64,000 bases of DNA from UBA1858 sp965227695 (GCA_965227695.1 OZ245760.1:2356001-2420000); one strand, 5' to 3'; numbered from the stretch's first letter, positions 28,457-37,225 are shown. Numbers and translations: made by a program. Notes: generated by a model from the sequence alone, not told the origin.

Positions 28457-28821
28457 TCCTAGGCAACCTGCATATAGACCTTACGGGGTCGTTGCATAAT
28501 TATAAATTAAATATTGCTGAATAAGTCTCTGATATACCGGAACAACCCAAACACGAACATAAACAACACAAATCCGGAAGGGTGTAAATGCACGTGCTAT
28601 ATATGACGCCATTTTTATATCTCGATATCTGTCAGGAACTATTTGAGCGTTTGACCTCGCCAGGTATAAACGAATTGCCGCTAGTGCGGCAGCAGAAGGT
28701 GTAATACAAACAATGCGACACCGGCCGAACGGTATGTATCGGCACGTAAGACGGGGCATGGTGTGATGTTGTTTATTTGCATGATGCTACTATATATGAA
28801 CCGATTCTGATTTTGCAAACG
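28457..28821. other. Gap between leuA and pssA, probable leuA leader
   Basis: This is about 365 bases with no supported gene. A 92-residue leftward frame at 28481-28759 is rich in Arg, Tyr and Ile and lacks domain character, so I reject it. A 12-codon leftward frame starts at 28493 and ends TAG just before leuA, but it has no leucine codons, so I see no sign of leucine attenuation. The region presumably holds the leuA promoter. Confidence 0.4.
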
Positions 28822-29598
28822 TTATTTGGTTGACTTTTCCTGATTATTCGCGGTGCGCGCACGTTTCTTTATTAACCGTACGAAATATGTGACAGGACCC
28901 GAGAGCGCATAGACCAGAAATACCAAGAACATTAATTTTGGCGGATCGATCGAGGCAAGGATGAATACACCGACAATCGCCAGCATGGCCATGAAGGGAA
29001 CTTTATTCCTGACGTCAAATTCTTTGAAGCTGTAAAAACTAAAATTGCTCACCATCAGCCCACCGGACAGCAATGTTAAAGCAAAGGCATAGAACCACAA
29101 GTCTGCACCAGTATATTCTAAATCGTGGCACGCCCACACGAATCCAAGCATCACACCGGCCGCCGCCGGACTCGGCAATCCCTGAAAATATTTCTTGTCC
29201 TGGTCTGCAATCCTCGAGTTAAAGCGGGCTAATCGAAGTGCGGTCGCGGCTGCGTAGAAAAATGCCGCCAGCCAGCCAAGCTTTTGTAACAGCCAGCCCT
29301 CATAGGATGCATGCTGCAAAGACCACTCGAACATCACCAGTGCAGGGGCCAGGCCAAATGAAATGACGTCCGCCAGACTGTCATACTCCTTACCAAAACT
29401 GCTCTCTGTATTGGTTAATCGCGCAACACGACCATCCAGACCATCCAGCACCATGGCCACAAACACTGCCACGGCCGCCTGCTCAAAACGCTCCAGATTG
29501 GCAGACACAATGGCATAAAATCCAGCAAACAATGCCCCGGTAGTTAATAGATTTGGCAGCAGGTAAATACCTTTTCTGGACTTGGGATTTTCTTCCAT
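28822..29598 (-). CDS. pssA: CDP-diacylglycerol-serine O-phosphatidyltransferase
   Basis: The 258-residue multi-span membrane protein carries the CDP-alcohol phosphotransferase motif DGLDGRVARL...SSFGKEYDSLAD (DxxDG-AR-G-D-D) at about residues 52-77. N-terminal PNLLTTGALFAGFYAIVS is typical of type II PssA. It makes phosphatidylserine, the precursor of phosphatidylethanolamine. It lies 17 bp after the psd-like gene and is likely co-transcribed with it and ilvC, a gene order common in proteobacteria. Confidence 0.95.
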   Translation of the reverse strand: MEENPKSRKGIYLLPNLLTTGALFAGFYAIVSANLERFEQAAVAVFVAMVLDGLDGRVARLTNTESSFGKEYDSLADVISFGLAPALVMFEWSLQHASYEGWLLQKLGWLAAFFYAAATALRLARFNSRIADQDKKYFQGLPSPAAAGVMLGFVWACHDLEYTGADLWFYAFALTLLSGGLMVSNFSFYSFKEFDVRNKVPFMAMLAIVGVFILASIDPPKLMFLVFLVYALSGPVTYFVRLIKKRARTANNQEKSTK

Positions 29599-29615
29599 GG
29601 GGTGTGTATGCCTGA

Positions 29616-30218
29616 TTAAGTGTGAACTAATTGCGCCAGAATGTTCTTTCCCGCCGTCACTTTCTCGCCCACCTGCGCCACGGGATTGACATGCTCCGGC
29701 AGATATACGTTTACTTTACACCCCAATGCCGCAAAACCACAACGCTGTCCCTGACCAATTCGCTCACCCGGGTGCAGGGCGGTACCTCCGTGCTGCCAAC
29801 GCGAGTTGAACTCAACATGAACGACCACGTCATCCTGTTCATCGGTTTTAATCCACAAGGACAGCGCTTTTTTATGATCTTGCGGGTGACGCACCCAAAG
29901 TTGCTCGAGCTTGCCTTCTGACGGGCTATGCAAATTAAATTCTCCCAGGCGCGACTGTGCTAGCGTGTAACAGCAGCTGACCTGATCAAGCCACGGGTTC
30001 CTCACATGACTGATGGCCTGGACGACACCATCAACAGGGCTGATGACTGCCAGTGGAATCGGAGGGATGTCTCGATGGAAATCGCGAATCAAAAAAGCAA
30101 AGGCAAACCACGGCAGCCATAACAGAGTGACATAACCGCCAAAGGTGAACTGCACGCCGACGAGTATCAGCGTGCAGATTATAAACAGAGGTTGGATCTC
30201 TTTAGCGACGCTGATCAT
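29616..30218 (-). CDS. Phosphatidylserine decarboxylase-like protein with Gly-Cys processing site
   Basis: The 200-residue protein matches the short (archaeal/alpha-type) Psd family in length, two N-terminal membrane segments and blocks such as ISPVDGVVQAI (D63), EFNLHSPSEGKL (H97) and a C-terminal VNVYLP. Psd enzymes are made as proenzymes that cleave at Gly-Ser, the Ser becoming the catalytic pyruvoyl group. Here the site reads FAALGCKVNVYLP, so G166 is followed by Cys (codon TGT) instead of Ser. The usual HVNR-type sequence after the catalytic His is also altered. It may still process through Cys, or it may be a non-enzymatic homologue. The neighbouring pssA supports a phospholipid role. 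Confidence 0.8.
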   Translation of the reverse strand: MISVAKEIQPLFIICTLILVGVQFTFGGYVTLLWLPWFAFAFLIRDFHRDIPPIPLAVISPVDGVVQAISHVRNPWLDQVSCCYTLAQSRLGEFNLHSPSEGKLEQLWVRHPQDHKKALSLWIKTDEQDDVVVHVEFNSRWQHGGTALHPGERIGQGQRCGFAALGCKVNVYLPEHVNPVAQVGEKVTAGKNILAQLVHT

Positions 30219-30254
30219 ATCGCCAGAAGATAAAACAGAATGCGGATGTCTAAA

Positions 30255-31271
30255 TTAATTCTTGGACTTGTCTACCAGCTGGTTTTCTTTAATCCAAGGC
30301 ATCATACCCCGTAATTTTTCCCCGACTGCCTCTATCGGATGCTCGCGTCCACGACGTCGCATGGCTTTGAGTGTGGCCGCGCCAGCCTGGTTCTCCAGAA
30401 TAAATTCGCGTGCAAATTTTCCTGACTGGATTTCATCGAGGATCTTGCGCATTTCCGCTTTGGTTTCCCGGGTGACGACACGCGGGCCACGCGTCAGGTC
30501 ACCATATTCTGCGGTATTCGAAATTGAATAACGCATATTTGCAATGCCGCCCTGATACATAAGATCAACAATTAATTTAAGCTCATGCAAACATTCGAAG
30601 TAAGCCATTTCAGGCGCATAGCCGGCTTCAGTAAGGGTTTCAAAACCTGCCTGCACCAATGCCGTGGCACCACCACATAATACTGCCTGTTCGCCGAATA
30701 AATCGGTTTCAGTCTCCTCGCGGAAAGTAGTCTCGATGATACCGGCTCTGCCGCCACCATTGGCAGAGGCATATGAAAGGGCAGTTTTCTGTGCCGTCCC
30801 GGAAGCATCCTGGAATACGGCGATCAATGTGGGCACACCGCCACCTTCTTTATAGGTAGATCGGACAAGGTGTCCCGGCCCTTTTGGCGCGATCATAATG
30901 ACATCCAAATCTCCGCGTGGCTCGATTTGTTCGAAATGGATATTAAAACCATGAGCAAAAGCAATGGTCGCTCCCTGTTTGATATTGGGTGCAATCTGGT
31001 CCCGGTAGAGTGCTGCCTGATGCTCATCCGGAGCCAGCACCATGATCAGATCCGAGCCCGACACGGCCTCTTCAATAGATTTCACTTCGAGTCCGGCTGC
31101 CTGTGCCTTGGCAGCTGATTGTGAATTAGGACGCAAGCCTACGACAACAGACACACCCGACTCTTTCAGGTTGTTTGCGTGCGCATGCCCCTGTGAACCA
31201 TAACCCAGTATGGCCACCTGCTTTCCCTGGATGATTGAAAGGTCGGCATCTTTATCGTAATAAACGTTCAT
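30255..31271 (-). CDS. ilvC: Ketol-acid reductoisomerase (NADP+)
   Basis: This is the 338-residue class I enzyme. The Rossmann motif GYGSQGHAHANNL is at about residues 24-36 and VVVGLRPNSQSAAKA contains the cofactor-specifying loop. The C-terminal knotted domain has FGEQAVLCGGATALVQAGFETL, ECLHELKLIVDLMYQGG and SNTAEYGD, which supply the magnesium ligands. It catalyses the second common step to valine, isoleucine and leucine. It lies 68 bp after ilvN. Confidence 0.98.
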   Translation of the reverse strand: MNVYYDKDADLSIIQGKQVAILGYGSQGHAHANNLKESGVSVVVGLRPNSQSAAKAQAAGLEVKSIEEAVSGSDLIMVLAPDEHQAALYRDQIAPNIKQGATIAFAHGFNIHFEQIEPRGDLDVIMIAPKGPGHLVRSTYKEGGGVPTLIAVFQDASGTAQKTALSYASANGGGRAGIIETTFREETETDLFGEQAVLCGGATALVQAGFETLTEAGYAPEMAYFECLHELKLIVDLMYQGGIANMRYSISNTAEYGDLTRGPRVVTRETKAEMRKILDEIQSGKFAREFILENQAGAATLKAMRRRGREHPIEAVGEKLRGMMPWIKENQLVDKSKN

Positions 31272-31339
31272 GTTTTACTCCTGACTTAAACGGTTCCTGG
31301 TATTGAATTTAGTGTCATTATTATCGAGATTATTGAGCG

Positions 31340-31831
31340 CTATATTTTCAAAATTGAATCACCACGACCGATTCCGACTACGCCTGATCGAACAACTTCA
31401 ACAATATTAAATGGTGATAGTTTTTGAATGGCTTCATTGAGCTTGAGACTGATATCGGTTATCTCGATCGTGATCAAATTATCACGCTCTTCAAGTTCAC
31501 GTGCTGATAAATCACGTATCACATTTTTTACCCGGTCTTTCTGGGCACCTTTAGGAGCCAGTTTAACAAGCATGATCTCACGCTCGTAATGTTCATGGTC
31601 AGTCAGATCCATGACATTGATGACGTCAACAAGCTTGTTGAGCTGCTTTATAATCTGCTGAACGACCGCATCTTCACCTCGCGTGACAACTGTAATCCTG
31701 GAAATCGTCCGATCATCAGTGGGGGCGACGGTCAGCGACGAAATATTGTAGGCGCGCGCAGAGAACAGACCGGAAACCCTTGACAGAGCCCCTGCTTCAT
31801 TCTCCAGCAAAATTGAAATTATATGGCGCAT
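31340..31831 (-). CDS. ilvN: Acetolactate synthase small (regulatory) subunit
   Basis: The 163-residue protein starts MRHIISILLENEAGALSRVSG, the N-terminal ACT domain that binds valine for feedback control. The C-terminal half (MLVKLAPKGAQKDRVKNVIRDL, ITDISLKLNEAIQKLSP) is the typical IlvH/IlvN second domain. It activates and confers valine sensitivity on the catalytic subunit. The catalytic subunit gene, normally immediately upstream, is not present: upstream lie a gap and tusA. Confidence 0.96.
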   Translation of the reverse strand: MRHIISILLENEAGALSRVSGLFSARAYNISSLTVAPTDDRTISRITVVTRGEDAVVQQIIKQLNKLVDVINVMDLTDHEHYEREIMLVKLAPKGAQKDRVKNVIRDLSARELEERDNLITIEITDISLKLNEAIQKLSPFNIVEVVRSGVVGIGRGDSILKI

Positions 31832-31916
31832 TTATTTTTGTCACACACGATATTACATCGCATGTCTGTTATTCCGGCAAATCGTGCAATGATACACGCT
31901 CCCAACGCCTTCTCAA

Positions 31917-31945
31917 CCAGTCTGCCTCATCAGAGGCCAGACTGG
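31917..31945 (-). terminator. Hairpin after tusA, possible terminator
   Basis: CCAGTCTGCCTC and GAGGCCAGACTGG pair around ATCA, with one bulged C, giving a stable stem about 50 bases beyond the tusA stop. No clear T-run follows, so termination is only a guess. Confidence 0.4.
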
Positions 31946-31994
31946 CTGAAATTCTTTAGCTGACTTGGTAGTTAGATAAAGTGTGGCGTGCGTG

Positions 31995-32225
31995 TTACTT
32001 TTTCTTGACTAAAAACTGGAACTTGCCACCATCTTCAGTGGATTCGAGCAGCTCATTACCCGTTTGCTTGGCAAAGGCTTCAAAATCTTTCACCGAGCCT
32101 GGATCTGTGGCGACAATTTTCAGTACCTGGCCACTTTCAAGACCAGAAAGTGATTTCTTTGCGCGCAATATTGGTAGGGGACAATTTAACCCGGATGCAT
32201 CTAATTCTTGATCAAAATCAGCCAT
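31995..32225 (-). CDS. tusA: TusA-family sulfurtransferase
   Basis: The 76-residue IF3-like fold protein has the hallmark GLNCPLPIL, with the sulfur-carrying cysteine at C15 (CPxP). TusA carries persulfide sulfur, both for tRNA thiolation and, in sulfur oxidisers, between cytoplasmic sulfur-transfer proteins of the DsrE/rhodanese type. It is divergent from the BepA-type protease gene, a pairing seen in several gammaproteobacteria. A DsrE-like protein is encoded about 9 kb away in this window. Confidence 0.95.
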   Translation of the reverse strand: MADFDQELDASGLNCPLPILRAKKSLSGLESGQVLKIVATDPGSVKDFEAFAKQTGNELLESTEDGGKFQFLVKKK

Positions 32226-32558
32226 TAACAGGACCTCCGTTATAATCTAAGCCGTAACTAAACTAGCGTAATAGAAATATTACCTCAATAATGCGTCCAG
32301 CCAATATCACGGATGAACGTCGTTATACAGTGACGGCAGTGATGCCCGCCAATGTATATTAGAAGAACGTGATATTATGATGAAGGGTCCATGCTTAGTC
32401 AAGCTGGGGACGCGCGACCTTGACCGGCATCACAACCTTTTGTTCGCCGTGTTGAATTCGCGACAGGAAAGTTTGTCCTAGCCATTGTTGTGAGCAGGTT
32501 TAATGGCCGCACGTAAAGCTGTGTCATAATTCATTAAGCAGATCGGTCCTGAGGTGCA
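32226..32558. other. Divergent intergenic region, tusA/bepA
   Basis: These 333 bases have no coding frame of note and no tRNA. They must contain promoters for tusA (leftward) and the protease (rightward). I see no recognisable riboswitch or long inverted repeat. Confidence 0.4.
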
Positions 32559-34046
32559 GTGTCAGCAACAATGGCCGGCAAGAGGATATTTTTGATTTCA
32601 AAACGCATTATTAAGCTATTGACCACCGGGCTCGTTGCGATTGTCATTACAGGCATCGTCAGCCTTGGCCATGGCAAGGATGAATATGGCATTATTCTTC
32701 CCGATATCGGCGACCCGGCCAGCGCCCTTTTAAGTATTAACCAGGAAATCGAACTTGGTAAAATACTACTGACACAGGTTAATCAAAGACTGCCCGTCTC
32801 GGAAGACCCTGAACTGCGCAATTATTTGCAATCACTGGGTACCCGTCTAATATCAGGAGGACTGAACTCAGACTTCCCTTTCTATTTCCGGCTGGTATTT
32901 GATCCGCGCATTAACGCATTTGCCATGCCCGGCGGAATTGTTGCCATTAATAGTGGTTTGTTGCTACTAAGCGAGTCTGAATCAGAACTTGCCAGTGTGA
33001 TTGCCCATGAAATTTCACATGTCTCACAACGCCACATTGCCCGCCGTTTTTCCCGCCAGCAAAAATTAAGTGTGATCAACACAATCGCCTTGCTGGGCAC
33101 GGTATTGGCGACCATTTATGGAGGTGAGGCAGGACAGGCAGCGGGTGCCGCCACGCTTGGTGCGTTTCAGGAATCTGCCCTCGCTTACAGCCGGGCGTTT
33201 GAACAGGAAGCTGACAGGATGGGAATGGCTTTATTAATTAACGCCAATCTCGACCCTTTCGGAATGCCACGGTTCTTCGAGCGACTCAATGCACATTCGC
33301 AAATCAATCAAAGTCGCGTGCCTGAATTTTTACGCAGCCACCCACTGACAACTTCCAGGATCAGTGATTCCATGTCACGTGCGGAACAGTTTGCAGATCA
33401 GCGATACGTAGAAAATACCATTCACTTTCAGTATGCCAAGGCCCGCACACTCGCCATTTCGACAGACCCTGGCAACCTGGTCACCCGTTACCAAAAATTA
33501 TTACAGGATGAACCCAACAATCTACGTTACTACATCTATGCCATCGCACTGAATCGATTGGGGCGGGGAAAACAGTCCCTGCTGGCACTGGACAAAATTA
33601 CGCCAAATAATAATGAGCGCTTTCCAGTATCAATCGCCCGTGCCCAGGCACTGATCGTCGACCGACAGATCAATGAAGCGGTCAAACTACTTGAGGAGCT
33701 GGATAAGTTATACCCGCAGAATGAGGCGGTAATCTATTACCTTGCCACCGCTTTACTTGAAAATAACCGGCCCGTACAGGCGCTGGATAAACTGGATACA
33801 CTCAATCAGGATATTACCGGCAATCCCGCGATTGAACGCCTGACGGCCAACGCGGCAAACAAGGCCGGCCAACCCTGGCGAAGTCATGAAGCTTTGGCGA
33901 ATTATGATCTAATGCACGCCCGATTAACCACGGCCATGGAACATTTACTGATTGCTGAGCGTCAAAGCGGTATTGATCAGCATAGCAAGGCCAGGATTCA
34001 GGCTAAAAAAGATCGATTAATTGAGCATCAAAAGAAACATAAATAG
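32559..34046 (+). CDS. bepA: M48 metalloprotease with TPR domain (BepA/YfgC-like)
   Basis: The 495-residue protein has an N-terminal signal segment (LLTTGLVAIVITGIVSL), then the M48 catalytic motif HEISH (H150-E151-H154) and the third ligand region FEQEADRMGM. The C-terminal half holds tetratricopeptide-like repeats. BepA acts in the periplasm as a chaperone/protease for outer-membrane protein and LptD assembly. The start is GTG; an ATG four codons on would also leave a full signal peptide. soxY follows after 85 bp on the same strand but probably has its own promoter. Confidence 0.92.
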   Translation: MSATMAGKRIFLISKRIIKLLTTGLVAIVITGIVSLGHGKDEYGIILPDIGDPASALLSINQEIELGKILLTQVNQRLPVSEDPELRNYLQSLGTRLISGGLNSDFPFYFRLVFDPRINAFAMPGGIVAINSGLLLLSESESELASVIAHEISHVSQRHIARRFSRQQKLSVINTIALLGTVLATIYGGEAGQAAGAATLGAFQESALAYSRAFEQEADRMGMALLINANLDPFGMPRFFERLNAHSQINQSRVPEFLRSHPLTTSRISDSMSRAEQFADQRYVENTIHFQYAKARTLAISTDPGNLVTRYQKLLQDEPNNLRYYIYAIALNRLGRGKQSLLALDKITPNNNERFPVSIARAQALIVDRQINEAVKLLEELDKLYPQNEAVIYYLATALLENNRPVQALDKLDTLNQDITGNPAIERLTANAANKAGQPWRSHEALANYDLMHARLTTAMEHLLIAERQSGIDQHSKARIQAKKDRLIEHQKKHK

Positions 34047-34131
34047 CATATAACTTAGCAATATCATGCCGTTATGTTTAAAATACGCTCCGATTTACAA
34101 GTACAAGACCACATTTAAACTATGGAATATT

Positions 34132-34584
34132 ATGAATATTACTAGAAGAAACATACTTAGGATTGGCTCTGTCGGGGCCTTATTCACATCACTATCCGGG
34201 TTTGCAAAAACATTACTTGCGGAATGGCCTGCGGCTTCTTTTGATACAACGGTGTATGAAGATGCCTATGCCATTGTCACCGGTGGCACCGAACCCACGG
34301 AAAGTAATGTCACGATTGATGCACCGGAAATCGCCAGTAATGGTGCAACCGTGCCCATTACCATCTCCACTGATCTTGAGAATGTCAAAACCATCAGTAT
34401 TCTGGTGGAAAAAAATCCCCGCCCCTATATTTCGACATTCTTCATTAACGAACACATCGAAGCTTCAATTTCAACACGTGTAAAAATGCGTGAAACATCC
34501 AATATTGTTGCAATCGTTGAAACTGCAGAAGGCAAATACATGGCCAAGCAATCCGTTAAAGTCACCGCAGGCGGCTGCGCATAA
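34132..34584 (+). CDS. soxY: Thiosulfate oxidation carrier protein SoxY
   Basis: The 150-residue protein has a twin-arginine signal (TRRNILRIGSVGALFTSLSG), consistent with Tat export as a folded SoxYZ complex. The mature part has the Ig-like SoxY fold with AYAIVTGGTEPTESNVTIDAPEIA split across two strands. The C-terminus reads VTAGGCA, placing the substrate-carrying cysteine at C149. Many SoxY proteins end GGCGG, so this swinging arm is one residue shorter and ends in Ala. An in-frame ATG 66 bases upstream would bury the Tat signal, so I rejected it. It is followed by soxZ after 19 bp. Confidence 0.95.
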   Translation: MNITRRNILRIGSVGALFTSLSGFAKTLLAEWPAASFDTTVYEDAYAIVTGGTEPTESNVTIDAPEIASNGATVPITISTDLENVKTISILVEKNPRPYISTFFINEHIEASISTRVKMRETSNIVAIVETAEGKYMAKQSVKVTAGGCA

Positions 34585-34603
34585 CTAAATCGAAGGAACA
34601 GAT

Positions 34604-34921
34604 ATGGAAGAAAAGAAAGTAAAAATGAGGGCAAGCCTGAAAGACGGAATTACAACGGTCAAGGTACTTATCAAACATCCCATGGAAACCGGCGCACGCA
34701 AAGATAAAAGCACCGGCGAACTGGTCCCTGCCGAGTACATTCAGGAGATCGTGGTCACCCACAATGACAACATCGTTCTGAATGCAAACTGGGGTACAGG
34801 CATTTCCAAAAACCCGTACCTGTCATTCAAGATTAAAGGTGGTAGCGCGGGCGATACCGTCAAACTGGCGTGGAAAGATAACCTCGGTGAAAGTGGCTCG
34901 GGAGAAACTCAAATCAAATAA
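34604..34921 (+). CDS. soxZ: Thiosulfate oxidation carrier complex protein SoxZ
   Basis: The 105-residue protein contains VKVLIKHPMETGARKDK, YIQEIVVTHND and LNANWGTGISKNPYLSFKIK, the standard SoxZ blocks. SoxZ pairs with SoxY and is carried to the periplasm by the SoxY Tat signal. There the complex presents sulfur intermediates to the other Sox enzymes. No soxXA, soxB or soxCD is present in this window. An AAGGA ribosome-binding site precedes the start. Confidence 0.96.
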   Translation: MEEKKVKMRASLKDGITTVKVLIKHPMETGARKDKSTGELVPAEYIQEIVVTHNDNIVLNANWGTGISKNPYLSFKIKGGSAGDTVKLAWKDNLGESGSGETQIK

Positions 34922-34936
34922 CTCACTGCGCTCGAA

Positions 34937-35761
34937 TCAGGGCGCAACCTTGCAGTAACCTGTCTCGCTCGACTGCTGAAACTTACGCGGTCGGGCGACC
35001 ACCATGCCACCCAGAAGAGCACTGATAAACAAAGGAAGTGCGGCTGGCACAGGTACCGGGCTGGCTCCTTCGTTGAATCTCACCGAGGACAGCAGATAAT
35101 CCCACTCGGAAACATTGTTGTCAGAATTCAGAAAATCATAGCCCTGTGCAACAATTTCAACATCGGTAATCAGTGCACCCATGGCAGATCCCATTAAACT
35201 ATTGGTATCGAAACCAAAGTTAATCACTTCATCGCCGTCGGTAAAAACAGCACTAAGATTCTGAACAAACGGGTTTGCAATCCCATCCAGTGTATAACTG
35301 ACACTATAGTCAACGGATATACCAGGCCCATCAATGTCTTCGGTATTGAGTCCATGGACAAACGACCCCTGTACGCTGCTAATCATTTCTGCGGTTTCAA
35401 TACTGATTGACAACTGATTCTGATAATTACTTGTGGTGATAGACGTCGACGGAGAGAACGCGGTGCCATAATAAACTGATCCACCATCACCGATAATGGT
35501 ATTGCCCGGAACACCTGAGCTGTCAATAGGATCATTCAGCAGCAAACCGCCTGTAAAGGTAATCCCCCCATTACCAAATGTCTGGTTAGTGAGAGTAAAT
35601 GTCTGGTTGGCCGAGCTATAATCCGGTGCATCAAGAAATGCACTGGGCACACCCGGCAGGCTTCCATATATTTCAAAGTCAACAACAAATGCCTGCGCAG
35701 AACTGGCGGTGACTGAACCGGAAAATATGACGGCGGCGGTTATCTTGTTTAGGCTTTTCAT
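34937..35761 (-). CDS. Exported protein with VPLPA/PEP-CTERM-like sorting signal
   Basis: From ATG at 35761 the protein has 274 residues and a signal peptide (KSLNKITAAVIFSGSVTASSAQA). The body is rich in Ser, Thr, Gly and Asn with beta-sheet character and no domain I can name. The C-terminus has PVPVPAALPLFISALLGGMVVARPRK: a small-residue motif, a hydrophobic segment and a basic stop, matching the exosortase-type sorting signals. Unusually, about a dozen further residues (ending GYCKVAP) follow the basic stop. It converges on soxZ with a 15-bp gap. Confidence 0.72.
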   Translation of the reverse strand: MKSLNKITAAVIFSGSVTASSAQAFVVDFEIYGSLPGVPSAFLDAPDYSSANQTFTLTNQTFGNGGITFTGGLLLNDPIDSSGVPGNTIIGDGGSVYYGTAFSPSTSITTSNYQNQLSISIETAEMISSVQGSFVHGLNTEDIDGPGISVDYSVSYTLDGIANPFVQNLSAVFTDGDEVINFGFDTNSLMGSAMGALITDVEIVAQGYDFLNSDNNVSEWDYLLSSVRFNEGASPVPVPAALPLFISALLGGMVVARPRKFQQSSETGYCKVAP

Positions 35762-35890
35762 AATATAGCACTGCATCCTAATGATTAAGCGGTTTGAGTG
35801 ATTATGAGTATGTGAAAGCGTTAACACAAATAATTTTTACAGGTGACGAAGTAACGAATTACGAAGATAGGTGGTAAAAAGATTTTGTCA

Positions 35891-37225
35891 TTACGTTACC
35901 GGGGATTCTTTATGTTCTTTGTTAACTGATTCCTTATCATCCAAAAAAACCTGCGACCAGCGCAAACATAACGATCCTGCCAGCACGGCACCAATCACTG
36001 CACCGAGCACATCGGTAATATCAGGGTATCTGCCCACTACCCAGCCCTGCAGATATTCGAGCACATAGGCAATACAGCCCACGACAATGACAATCACCGG
36101 AAATGCACTGCGTTTAAAAGATATTACATACTGTATAACAAATCCGACTGGAATATAGGTAATCAAAATTTCCAGAAAGTTAGCCATTGCAGTAAAAGTA
36201 GAGGCGTTGTAATAAGACAAAAACGGTGTCATACCCATCGCCATATGTTCCATGCGTACCTCAAACGGTGACAGTGTTTGAAGCGTTGCACCAAGCACTG
36301 TCAAAATAAAAATTACACCGCCCCATATCAGTCTGTGAATATTTTTAGGCACAATGAAAGTCAGCAAACCTCCTGCCACGCATCCGATGATGATTATGGC
36401 CAGATCCTGAATCGTCGGTGTTCTTGATACGACAATAAATTGCGCCAGTTCAAAACACACACCAATCGTAGTACTTAGCAAAATACCGGCGACCGGCCAC
36501 AAGCTAAAATGAATACTGCGCAGCCAAAGACAGGTAATAATCGCGAACAAAAAGAAACGCACCCCTACGACCAACTCATCAGTGAGTGTCGCTGCCATCC
36601 CCGGTGGATGCAAAAAGGCATCCTTGATGCCAGACCACACCATGCCAACGTCCAGAGTAAAGTCAAACGGCTGCAGGCTACTTGCCGCGATCACCAGCAG
36701 TGCGAGAATGAATAAATAATAAAACCGGTTATTGAATATTGTTCTGAATGCAGGTGACTTCATCATAAGCACAAACATGCTGTAAGTGACATACGCAACC
36801 ACACCACCGAGCGCCGCCCCTATGGTATTGCTGGCAAGATCAGTCACCGATGTATTCCTGTCACGTGTCAGTAACTGCAATATTTCAACATTAAGGCTAA
36901 TAATAAAGCCAAACAGAACGACGACAAATAGGGCAAAGAATTTATGCCTGGTGAAAGAAAGTACACCCAGAAAACCAAATGGAATAAAAAATAAAATATT
37001 CTGAACGACATCGGGGATGGAATGACGTGAACCGTCCGCATCAATAAAAGGCACCCAGTGAAATTCTTCAATCCGGCCAATAATCTGCTCACGACTAAAA
37101 ACAAAATCAAACGGTATTAAGGCGCCATAAAAGATAAACAGCGTAAACAGCAGCCATAGTATTCTGACTCCATATCCGGTAATGAGCCGGGTATCATAAA
37201 GCATCTCGTTTGTGGTCAGCGGCAT
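35891..37225 (-). CDS. Polytopic membrane protein with three VanZ-like modules
   Basis: The 444-residue protein contains three successive modules of the same plan: a PFDF/PFEV-type start, a hydrophobic pair, then an E-x-x-Q...R...D...G...G ending. The endings read VEILQLLTRDRNTSVTDLASNTIG, FELAQFIVVSRTPTIQDLA and LEYLQGWVVGRYPDITDVLG. The first module also has DVVQNILFFIPFGFLG, the classic VanZ region. VanZ-family proteins are mostly of unknown role; one confers teicoplanin resistance. Three in one chain is unusual. It is followed closely by no partner; the DUF2937-like gene lies 24 bp upstream. Confidence 0.8.
   Translation of the reverse strand: MPLTTNEMLYDTRLITGYGVRILWLLFTLFIFYGALIPFDFVFSREQIIGRIEEFHWVPFIDADGSRHSIPDVVQNILFFIPFGFLGVLSFTRHKFFALFVVVLFGFIISLNVEILQLLTRDRNTSVTDLASNTIGAALGGVVAYVTYSMFVLMMKSPAFRTIFNNRFYYLFILALLVIAASSLQPFDFTLDVGMVWSGIKDAFLHPPGMAATLTDELVVGVRFFLFAIITCLWLRSIHFSLWPVAGILLSTTIGVCFELAQFIVVSRTPTIQDLAIIIIGCVAGGLLTFIVPKNIHRLIWGGVIFILTVLGATLQTLSPFEVRMEHMAMGMTPFLSYYNASTFTAMANFLEILITYIPVGFVIQYVISFKRSAFPVIVIVVGCIAYVLEYLQGWVVGRYPDITDVLGAVIGAVLAGSLCLRWSQVFLDDKESVNKEHKESPVT

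Noticed and set aside
28457..28500. Leucine attenuator peptide before leuA
   Set aside because: A 12-codon frame exists but has no leucine codons.
28481..28759. 92-residue leftward frame before leuA
   Set aside because: No domain character or ribosome-binding site, and the composition is unlike a protein; more likely leader or promoter DNA.
34132..34921. A full sox operon
   Set aside because: Only soxY and soxZ are present; the neighbours are a protease and an unrelated exported protein.
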